A DNA stretch of 5,057 bases, taken from the NCBI GenBank assembly GCA_900752275.1, contig CAADUS010000126.1, positions 1 through 5,057 of the forward strand, written 5' to 3'. How positions within the stretch are numbered: position 1 is the stretch's first letter; the number at the start of each line of letters is the position of its first letter. Of this stretch, positions 1 through 4,861 are shown one piece after another. The position numbers and the translations under genes are program-made. The DNA is from an uncultured Collinsella sp. GTDB lineage: Bacteria; Actinomycetota; Coriobacteriia; Coriobacteriales; Coriobacteriaceae. A model generated the notes under the pieces. It was given only the letters and a program-made list of their open reading frames with translations. It was not told where the DNA came from and did no database searches.

Positions 1-771
1 GCATGCGAACATCTCCAGCTGTTGCAATTGCAGACCGCTGGCTATGACGATTACTTGGCCGCCGGCACCGTGCCGGCCGATGCCAAACTGTCTTGCTCGG
101 TGGGCGCCTATGGCCAGGCAGTAAGCGAGCACATGTTTGCCATGGTGCTGTCTATGATGAAGCGCCTGCCCGGCTACCAGGACCTGCAGCGCGAGCATCG
201 CTGGGAGGATTTGGGGCCGGTTACCTCGCTCAAAAACGCCAACGTGCTGGTGCTGGGCGCAGGCGATATCGGCGGCCATTTTGCCACGCTCTGCCGCAGC
301 ATGGGCGCGCACGTCCGCGGCATCAAGCGCCATCCGCTCGTCTACCCCATTGTGTTTGAGGACATGGACGGCATGGACGCCCTGCCCGAGCGCCTGGCCG
401 AGGCCGACATCGTCGCATCCTTTATGCCCAGCACACCCGAGACCCGCGGTCTGGCGAACGCCGAGTTCTTCGCCGCGATGAAACCGGGCGCCTTCTTTGC
501 CAATGGTGGCCGCGGTGACCTTGTTGTTGCCGACGATCTGGTTGCCGCTCTTGAGTCCGGACACCTTGCCGGCGCCGCGGTCGACGTCACCGGCCCCGAG
601 CCGCTGCCTGCGACAAGCCCCCTGTGGGATGCGCCCAACATGCTCATCACGCCGCATATCTCGGGCTGGTTCCACTTGGAGGCTACGCTCAACAATGTGG
701 TCGACATTGCCGCGGAGAACTTGCGTCACCTGCAGGCCGGCGAGACGCTTCGCTGCTGGATCGAACACTAG
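1..771 (+). CDS. D-2-hydroxyacid dehydrogenase, NAD(P)-binding, 5'-truncated by window edge
   Basis: The frame is open from base 1, so the gene starts upstream; the TTG at 22 is internal, not a start. The 256 visible residues (numbered from base 1) cover most of a D-isomer-specific 2-hydroxyacid dehydrogenase. These enzymes are usually 310-330 residues, so about 60 N-terminal residues are missing. The Rossmann motif GAGDIG is at residues 86-91. The family catalytic triad is in place: Arg171 in NGGRGD, Glu200 in GPEPLP and His219 in TPHISG. The family reduces 2-keto acids to D-2-hydroxy acids, or the reverse, in the cytoplasm; the substrate cannot be read here. The strand end after the Gly-rich loop reads HVRGIKRHP, without the Asp that normally binds the NAD ribose, so NADP(H) preference is possible (inference). 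The TAG stop is followed four bases later by a hairpin, and the next gene is convergent. Confidence 0.88.
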   Translation, partial: ACEHLQLLQLQTAGYDDYLAAGTVPADAKLSCSVGAYGQAVSEHMFAMVLSMMKRLPGYQDLQREHRWEDLGPVTSLKNANVLVLGAGDIGGHFATLCRSMGAHVRGIKRHPLVYPIVFEDMDGMDALPERLAEADIVASFMPSTPETRGLANAEFFAAMKPGAFFANGGRGDLVVADDLVAALESGHLAGAAVDVTGPEPLPATSPLWDAPNMLITPHISGWFHLEATLNNVVDIAAENLRHLQAGETLRCWIEH

Positions 772-774
772 GGT

Positions 775-798
775 TCCGCCGTTCTAACGAACGGCGGA
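775..798 (+). terminator. Perfect 10-bp hairpin after dehydrogenase stop, possible terminator
   Basis: TCCGCCGTTC at 775-784 pairs exactly with GAACGGCGGA at 789-798 around a TAAC loop. With a one-base bulge the stem extends to GGT/ACC. It starts four bases after the TAG of the dehydrogenase gene, the usual place for a transcription end signal. No T-run follows on either strand, so it is not a classical intrinsic terminator. It could be a U-less actinobacterial-type terminator or an mRNA 3'-end stabiliser. Confidence 0.4.
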
Positions 799-815
799 CC
801 GGTCGACGCTGCGAA

Positions 816-907
816 CCCGTCTGGACGGCAATCTGCCTTTCAATCGTCGGGCATGGCCAGAAGGCCAATGCCCTCCTCTTTCAAGGCACCTTGCTCGACC
901 AGACGGG
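816..907. other. Nested inverted repeats in the convergent gap; possible structured RNA or repeat element
   Basis: CCCGTCTGG at 816-824 is exactly complementary to CCAGACGGG at 899-907, enclosing 74 bases. Inside, GGGCATGGCC (849-858) pairs with GGCC-A-ATGCCC (863-873) through an AGAA loop with one bulged A. A small GGCA/TGCC hairpin lies at 827-837, and a short CAAG/CTTG pair at 882-893. The 5' arm of the outer stem can also fold locally (CCGT-CTGG-ACGG), so the long-range pairing has a competitor. No convincing reading frame or family match is seen. It may be the remains of a repeat element, a terminator region for either convergent gene, or a folded RNA. Confidence 0.3.
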
Positions 908-935
908 CTCTCGCTGACTTTTGTTCAACCTGCGG
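905..935. repeat. 31-base direct repeat, copy 1
   Basis: This copy begins GGGCTCTCGCTGACTTTTG and ends TTCAACCTGCGG. It matches the copy at 962-992 at 29 of 31 positions; the differences are A/G at 927/984 and C/T at 933/990. The unit-to-unit distance is 57 bases. It lies in non-coding DNA between two convergent genes. Its first three bases are shared with the 3' arm of the long inverted repeat ending at 907. Confidence 0.85.
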
Positions 936-961
936 CGCTTTGCTGGCGCGGCCCTACCTGT

Positions 962-992
962 GGGCTCTCGCTGACTTTTGTTCGACCTGTGG
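962..992. repeat. 31-base direct repeat, copy 2
   Basis: Second copy of the unit, ending TTCGACCTGTGG, 14 bases before the toxin stop codon (which reads in from the right on the - strand). The 26-base interval between copies contains GCCC/GGGC and GCGC/GCGC short pairs, and the word ACCTGTGGG occurs both at 956-964 and at 985-993, so the unit may itself be built from smaller repeats. Only two copies are present in the window. Confidence 0.85.
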
Positions 993-1005
993 GGTCTTCA
1001 AATTG

Positions 1006-1497
1006 CTAGAGCGTTGCTAAGTAATTCTTTGCGTCTTCTACGCTCATTGCTGCGACGGGCGCATGCGAACAGAGCTTGGCATCGTTTGTGACCAGTAAAT
1101 CTGCTTGGGAGCGTATCGCTGCCGCAATGATTAAATCGTCTTCGTAATCGCTATGGAGCTCACGCTGCCTGCTCGCCATCCATATATCGCTCAGGTCACA
1201 GGGCACTGACGTGGCAAGCTGCGACAGCACGCTAAGACAATCCCATGCAAGCGAAGTCGCCGCCACGGCGGCATCTTGGGATAGTGAGCCATGCTCTCGC
1301 CGATACCATGCCTTATGTTCGCTCGAAATCAAATAGAACAGATCTTTGGACGATGTCGCCGCATACAGCAAATCCACCTGCACTGTGCATGCATCGCGTA
1401 AAAACTCAATCGCCACCGAACGACCACGTCGTGAGGGAATGAAGTAATCGAGCCACACGTTGGTGTCAACCAAGATGCGCCTTGGAGCCTCACTCAT
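1006..1497 (-). CDS. PIN-domain toxin (VapC/PIN_3-like ribonuclease) of a type II toxin-antitoxin pair
   Basis: A 163-residue protein with a PIN fold signature. The N-terminal strand VDTNVWLDYF carries the first metal-binding Asp (Asp11). A central SSKDLFYLI segment (49-57) sits where PIN_3-type proteins have their second conserved block. DYEDDLIIAAA (117-127, Asp120 the likely ligand) and LLVTNDAKL (134-142, Asp139) form the C-terminal acidic site. PIN toxins are Mg/Mn-dependent endoribonucleases that cut tRNA, rRNA or mRNA; the target here is unknown. The ATG lies inside the last codons of the antitoxin gene (8-base overlap, ATGAGTGA) with only a weak ribosome site, so translational coupling is likely. 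The start is supported by the strand-1 motif lying ten residues in. Length is slightly above the usual 130-150 residues for the family. Confidence 0.82.
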   Translation of the reverse strand: MSEAPRRILVDTNVWLDYFIPSRRGRSVAIEFLRDACTVQVDLLYAATSSKDLFYLISSEHKAWYRREHGSLSQDAAVAATSLAWDCLSVLSQLATSVPCDLSDIWMASRQRELHSDYEDDLIIAAAIRSQADLLVTNDAKLCSHAPVAAMSVEDAKNYLATL

Positions 1498-1870
1498 AGA
1501 GCCAGCTCATCTCCTCGCCATAGCGATCCGCATATGCATTCCGTTTGAGCTCTTCGTCGTCCGATGGCTGAGCCCTGACCATATCGATTCCCGACTCACG
1601 GCAAGCGGCAGCGAACAGCTTCGATCCCTGATCCATGAGCTCGAGTTTACGTTTGGCGGCCTTTTCGCGCTCGCGCTGTTCCGCCCGGGCACGACTGGGC
1701 AGCAGGATATCCTCGAGCGCACCGGGGCGATCGGCCAGCGACGCTGCAAGCTGCCAGAGCGCTCGCACCGCTTGGCTCGGCGTCATACCGGCCCTGGAGA
1801 GAGCAGCGTCGCCGCTCCTTTTAAGATCGGCATCGAGACGTACGTTGATCTGAGCGGCTGTTGTGGTCAT
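1490..1870 (-). CDS. RelB/DinJ-like ribbon-helix-helix antitoxin
   Basis: A 126-residue protein. Residues 6-13 (AQINVRLD) form the DNA-contacting beta strand of a ribbon-helix-helix domain. They are followed by helix 1 (about 14-27) and helix 2, beginning TPSQAVRALW (30-39), the pattern seen in RelB/DinJ antitoxins. Residues 59-78 are dense in Arg, Lys and Glu and probably form an exposed helix. The acidic C-terminus (DDEELK, then YGEEMSWLYE) is the likely toxin-wrapping part. It is expected to neutralise the PIN protein encoded immediately downstream and to repress its own promoter. The start is the only ATG near the strong Shine-Dalgarno at 1873-1880. At 126 residues it is longer than classical RelB or DinJ (about 80-90). 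The operon assignment is firm from the overlap; the family name is from motif reading only. Confidence 0.82.
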   Translation of the reverse strand: MTTTAAQINVRLDADLKRSGDAALSRAGMTPSQAVRALWQLAASLADRPGALEDILLPSRARAEQREREKAAKRKLELMDQGSKLFAAACRESGIDMVRAQPSDDEELKRNAYADRYGEEMSWLYE

Positions 1871-1872
1871 GA

Positions 1873-1880
1873 CCCCTCCT
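1873..1880 (-). promoter_or_regulatory. Strong Shine-Dalgarno of the antitoxin gene
   Basis: On the - strand AGGAGGGG sits two bases before the ATG, putting the AGGAGG core four bases away. This is a full anti-SD match at slightly tight spacing, much stronger than anything before the toxin start. It fits the usual need for excess antitoxin over toxin. Confidence 0.75.
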
Positions 1881-1895
1881 TAATACTTTAAAATT

Positions 1896-1924
1896 ATCAT
1901 AAAACACTATGGTAGATACGTAAA
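1896..1924 (-). promoter_or_regulatory. Sigma-70-type promoter of the toxin-antitoxin operon
   Basis: On the - strand TTTACG (1924-1919) and TATGAT (1901-1896) are separated by exactly 17 bases. They match the consensus at 4 of 6 and 5 of 6 positions. The -10 box lies 25 bases before the antitoxin ATG, giving a short leader that contains the Shine-Dalgarno. The -35 region includes the palindrome TACGTA (1917-1922) inside a looser ATAC...GTAT pair, a possible site for the ribbon-helix-helix antitoxin; this operator assignment is inference. Confidence 0.6.
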
Positions 1925-1965
1925 GCATGTATAGCATTAAATTAATATTAGCCGTGCTCCGTGCA

Positions 1966-2001
1966 CAAAAAGCCGCCGAGGCACATTGCACCTCGGCGGC
2001 T
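1966..2001 (-). terminator. Intrinsic terminator, 11-bp GC-rich stem with T-run
   Basis: AGCCGCCGAGG (1971-1981) pairs perfectly with CCTCGGCGGCT (1991-2001) around a 9-base loop. On the - strand the stem runs directly into a T-tract (GGCTTTTTG, ending about 1966), the classic rho-independent form. On the + strand no T-run follows. It lies downstream of the M18 aminopeptidase gene and just upstream of the toxin-antitoxin promoter, so it should insulate that operon from read-through. Confidence 0.85.
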
Positions 2002-2048
2002 ACGCATCACCAATCTAGTTCGGTTTCATCCTTTGCATTTGCCCAGAT

Positions 2049-2089
2049 AAAACCTGGCAAAATAAACCTGTCCCTTTTTGGCAGGTTTT
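2049..2089 (-). terminator. Hairpin overlapping the aminopeptidase stop, probable first terminator
   Basis: Bases 2049-2062 pair with 2076-2089 over 14 positions with one G-G mismatch (2057/2081) and a 13-base loop. T-runs edge the stem on both strands (TTTT on -, TTTTT at 2086-2090 on +), so it could work in either direction. Only the - strand has a gene arriving here. The stem takes in part of the TAA codon at 2091-2089. An alternative 6-bp hairpin, AACCTG (2065-2070) with CAGGTT (2082-2087), competes with it, because the word AACCTG occurs twice on the left side. Confidence 0.6.
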
Positions 2090-3474
2090 TAGAGCTCCAC
2101 GCTTTCGGCGCCGTTGATGGTTAGGTTGCGCTCGTAGAACGCGGTGAGAGCGCGGATGGCGTACATCACGTCGCGTACGCCGCCGGTCTCGTAGCTCGAG
2201 TGCATGGCAAGCTGCGGCAGGCCCACGTCCACAGCATGCATGCTCGCCTGCATATTGGACAGATTGCCGAGCTTGAACCCCCCGGCCATATCGCTCTTGT
2301 TGGCGAAGGCCTGCGTGGGCACGTCGGCGTCATCGCAGATGGCCTGGAACACCGCGCGGCTAAAGGCATCGGTGCAGTAGTGCTGGTTGGCGGCTTCCTT
2401 GATGACGATACCGCCGTTGAGCACCACCTGATTGCGGGCATCGCACTTCTCGGCGTGGTTGGGGTGCACGGCATGTGCGTTGTCGCAGCTTACAAGCATC
2501 GAGGCAGCAAGTGCGCGATGGTACGACTCGTCGTCAAAACCCAGCGATCCGTTGATGCGACGCAGCGCGTCGGCCAAGAAGGTCGACATGGCACCCTGCT
2601 TGGTCTCGGAGCCAACCTCCTCGTTATCGAAGCAGCAGAAGACCGAGACGTCGTGCGCGTTTTCGGCGCCCAAAAATGCCTGTAGCGAGGTATAGGCACA
2701 GGCCAGGTCGTCGAGCTTGGGCGTCGAGATAAACTCATCGGCCCAGCCCCAAATGCGCGCATCCTGACGATTGACCAGGAACAGATCGCGGCCCAGAATC
2801 TGCTCGGGCTCAACGTCCAGCTCGTCGGCGATCAGGGCATCGAAGTCACCCTGCTTAAGCTCGCCGGCGCTGATGAGCGGGCACAGGTCAACAGCTCGGT
2901 TGGGAGCAAAGTCCTCGTTAACGCCGCGGTTCATGTGGATAGCAAGGCTCGGGATAATAGCGACCTCGCGCTCGGTGGCAAGCAGGCGGCTCTCAATACG
3001 GTCGCCTTCGCGCACCAGCACACGGCCCGCAAGCGCCAGCGGGCGATCGAACCAGGTGTAGTCGATCATGCCGCCGTAGGCCTCGGTGTTCAGGCGCAGC
3101 GTCTCGCCCGCGCCGTCGAGCTCGGGCACGGCCTTAACCTTAAACGTCGGCGAGTCGCTGTGCGACGCCGTCAGCTGAAAATGATAGTCACCGGCAACGC
3201 CGTCCTCGCCCCACGTCGCGGCCAGGTCCTCGCCCACCTTAAAGGCGATAACGCTCGAGGTGTTGCGCTGCGTGTAATAACGCCCGCCCGGCTCGATATC
3301 CCATGCCGCGTTCTCGGGCAGGTAGGTAAAGCCCGCCTCGTCGAGCTCGGCCATAATGGTCGCCGCCGTATGGAACATGCTGGGGCATGCCTCGATAAAG
3401 TCGATAAGGTCGTTGGCGGCCTCGATATCGTCGGCAGTCACGTGCACGCGCTCGGGCGTTTCCTGATCCGTCAT
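2089..3474 (-). CDS. M18-family zinc aminopeptidase (aspartyl aminopeptidase type)
   Basis: A 461-residue cytosolic metallopeptidase, the normal length for M18, which removes N-terminal residues from peptides (often acidic ones). Numbered from the chosen ATG, the likely dinuclear metal site is His105 (SHSDSPTFKVK), bridging Asp255 (KLDDLA), Glu285/Glu286 (FDNEEVGS, general base plus ligand), Asp331 (SCDNAHAVHP) and His425 (MHSSYETGG). The C-terminal SDMAGGFKLG block corresponds to the family's GGsTiG region but lacks its Ser-Thr, so substrate preference may differ (inference). I chose the ATG at 3474 because it has AAGGGGAG just upstream and gives family length. The frame stays open to tandem ATGs at 3585, which would add 37 basic residues. 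The gene is divergent from the amide hydrolase at 3636 and ends in a hairpin. No clear promoter is seen between them. Confidence 0.92.
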   Translation of the reverse strand: MTDQETPERVHVTADDIEAANDLIDFIEACPSMFHTAATIMAELDEAGFTYLPENAAWDIEPGGRYYTQRNTSSVIAFKVGEDLAATWGEDGVAGDYHFQLTASHSDSPTFKVKAVPELDGAGETLRLNTEAYGGMIDYTWFDRPLALAGRVLVREGDRIESRLLATEREVAIIPSLAIHMNRGVNEDFAPNRAVDLCPLISAGELKQGDFDALIADELDVEPEQILGRDLFLVNRQDARIWGWADEFISTPKLDDLACAYTSLQAFLGAENAHDVSVFCCFDNEEVGSETKQGAMSTFLADALRRINGSLGFDDESYHRALAASMLVSCDNAHAVHPNHAEKCDARNQVVLNGGIVIKEAANQHYCTDAFSRAVFQAICDDADVPTQAFANKSDMAGGFKLGNLSNMQASMHAVDVGLPQLAMHSSYETGGVRDVMYAIRALTAFYERNLTINGAESVEL

Positions 3475-3477
3475 GCT

Positions 3478-3485
3478 CTCCCCTT
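3478..3485 (-). promoter_or_regulatory. Shine-Dalgarno deciding the aminopeptidase start
   Basis: AAGGGGAG on the - strand, with AAGGGG five bases from the ATG at 3474. A second plausible site, AAGGGAG (3593-3599), sits seven bases before the in-frame ATG at 3585. The downstream one is preferred because the protein then begins MTDQETPERVHV, close to where M18 enzymes normally begin. Confidence 0.6.
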
Positions 3486-3635
3486 TCGCTGGGTTGATGG
3501 TCCCCTCCAGCATACCCCGCCACGCCAGTGCCGCACTCTTCATTCCGTGCTTAATTCCGCGCCGCTCACCAAGTTGAGCCATCATGCCCGCGCTCCCTTT
3601 GCGACAATTGCGCTAACAGGACGAGAGGAGCCGTC

Positions 3636-4721
3636 ATGAAGCCACGTAACATTGCCATCGCCTGCGGTGTCGCGGGAGTCGCCGTCGGCCTTGCCGCTGC
3701 CACCGGTATCGTTTATCACAAGCAAATCAAGTCCGCCGCGTCGCTCAAACGCTTGACCGGCTACGCGGATGGCTATGACCTGTACGCAATCGACATCGCT
3801 TACGACTACGACCTCGACCGCATCATCGCCGCTGGCGTGCGCGACGACCAGGCCTATATCGATGCTGTGGTGGCGCAGGTGCTGCCCGGTGTGCCGGCAC
3901 ATGTCCAGGCACCCCAGTTTGCCTGCAGCGCTTTTGTCGCCGTAAATGCCAAAGGCCGCGTGCGCACCGGTCGCAATTACGACTTTAAGGACGACACCTC
4001 GGCGCTGCTGGTGCGCAATCACCCGCGCGACGGCTATGCCTCCATCGGCTTTGCGGCCCTCAATAACCTGGGCGCCAACACTCCGCTTGACTCCGTCACC
4101 GGACGTGCCGCCGCACTCATGGGCCCGTTTGCCCAACTCGACGGTGTTAACGAATGCGGCGTGTCCATTGCCGTACTCACCTTGGATTCCAAGCCCTGTG
4201 ACCAAGACACACAACGCCCCGTCATCAATACCTCGCTCGCCATCCGCCTGGTGCTCGACCGTGCCGCCACCACGCAAGAAGCTGTCGACCTGCTTTCCGC
4301 CTACGACATGCACGCCATGGCAGGACGCGATTACCACTTCTTTATCAACGACGCCGCCGGTGACGCGCGCGTAGTAGAGTGGGATCCGCGCGACCCCGAC
4401 CGTGCATGCAAAGTGACTCCTGTACGCCAGGTTACGAACTTCTACGCCTGCTATGGCGACGAAGTGCTGCCCAACCAAAAGAATGGCGAGCTGGGCCATG
4501 GTAAAGAGCGCGCCGTCGCAATCGCTGATGTCCTTGACGCCCATGTCGGCGCCCAGGACGAGGCAGTCGCTTGGAAGGCCCTACGCGCTGCGGCGCAAGA
4601 GCCCAATCCGGAAGACATCACCAGCAACACGCAATGGTCGGTCGTCTTTGACAATACCGAACCCGCTGCCGCCATCACGCTGCGCCGCCACTGGGGCGAC
4701 GTCGACGCCTTCGCACTGTAA
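3636..4721 (+). CDS. Membrane-anchored choloylglycine hydrolase family / linear amide C-N hydrolase (Ntn hydrolase)
   Basis: A 361-residue N-terminal-nucleophile hydrolase. Residues 6-26 form a single hydrophobic segment after MKPR, so the protein is probably anchored with its catalytic part outside. The nucleophile is likely Cys97 in FACSAFVAV, followed by TGRNYDF (Arg113, Asp116), DGVNECGVS (Asn172), QVTNFY (Asn268) and GKERAVAI (Arg292). These match in order the Cys, Arg, Asp, Asn, Asn and Arg of bile salt hydrolases and penicillin V acylases. Classical members expose Cys2 after losing only Met; here about 96 residues precede it, so the chain must be cut before Cys97 or work differently. 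Family members hydrolyse conjugated bile salts, penicillin V, N-acyl amino acids or acyl-homoserine lactones; the substrate cannot be chosen from sequence. The start has AGAGGAG five bases upstream. The gene is a single unit, divergent from the aminopeptidase. Cys10 is too close to the N-terminus to be a lipobox. Confidence 0.85.
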   Translation: MKPRNIAIACGVAGVAVGLAAATGIVYHKQIKSAASLKRLTGYADGYDLYAIDIAYDYDLDRIIAAGVRDDQAYIDAVVAQVLPGVPAHVQAPQFACSAFVAVNAKGRVRTGRNYDFKDDTSALLVRNHPRDGYASIGFAALNNLGANTPLDSVTGRAAALMGPFAQLDGVNECGVSIAVLTLDSKPCDQDTQRPVINTSLAIRLVLDRAATTQEAVDLLSAYDMHAMAGRDYHFFINDAAGDARVVEWDPRDPDRACKVTPVRQVTNFYACYGDEVLPNQKNGELGHGKERAVAIADVLDAHVGAQDEAVAWKALRAAAQEPNPEDITSNTQWSVVFDNTEPAAAITLRRHWGDVDAFAL

Positions 4722-4790
4722 GGAGCTGGCACCGTCGTCCTTACGCTCGCCTGACGTTGCTTACATTTCTATACATTTGAGCTAACACGT

Positions 4791-4823
4791 TTTACCCCCG
4801 CATCAACAGTGTGCGGGGGTAAA
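4791..4823 (+). terminator. 12-bp perfect inverted repeat between the amide hydrolase and phosphofructokinase genes
   Basis: TTTACCCCCGCA (4791-4802) pairs exactly with TGCGGGGGTAAA (4812-4823) around a 9-base loop, 70 bases after the hydrolase stop. Position and strength suggest a terminator, but no proper T-run follows on either strand. It also lies just upstream of the probable -10 box of the phosphofructokinase gene, occupying its -35 region, so a regulatory operator is an equally fair reading. Confidence 0.5.
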
Positions 4824-4833
4824 CTTATGCGCA

Positions 4834-4842
4834 TGTTATAAC
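4834..4842 (+). promoter_or_regulatory. Probable extended -10 promoter of the phosphofructokinase gene
   Basis: TGTTATAAC contains the extended -10 TGn element followed by TATAAC, 5 of 6 to consensus. No -35 hexamer is visible 17 bases upstream, where the G-rich arm of the inverted repeat lies; extended -10 promoters can do without one. Transcription would start near 4849, leaving a leader of about 13 bases that is almost entirely the ribosome site. Confidence 0.4.
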
Positions 4843-4861
4843 TTGCCCGGAAGGATTCACC

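Noticed and set aside
624..917. Open frame running from the dehydrogenase 3' end into the gap
   Set aside because: Starts inside a well-supported gene in another frame, has no ribosome site, and its tail is Arg-rich without motifs.
905..992. Repeat-spacer-repeat resembling a minimal CRISPR array
   Set aside because: Only two copies with two mismatches, the spacer shares words with the repeat, and no cas gene is in the window.
1927..2124. Small + strand open frame over the AT-rich gap
   Set aside because: It passes through both terminator hairpins and into the aminopeptidase gene, has no Shine-Dalgarno, and resembles no known protein.
3603..3608. GACAAT as a -10 box for the amide hydrolase gene
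   Set aside because: No -35 hexamer at 16-18 bases; the nearest (TTGAGC, 3574-3579) is 23 bases away.
2935..3639. Long open frame (234 codons) on the + strand opposite the aminopeptidase
   Set aside because: It is antisense to a complete M18 gene with all metal ligands, has no recognisable domain, and arises from GC-rich codon bias.
3663..3668. Lipoprotein lipobox at Cys10 of the amide hydrolase
   Set aside because: Only nine residues precede the Cys, too few for a signal h-region, and hydrophobic residues continue well past it.
3582..4544. 320-codon open frame on the - strand opposite the amide hydrolase
   Set aside because: Low-complexity Gly/Val/Ala-rich translation without motifs, fully antisense to a gene with a complete catalytic series.
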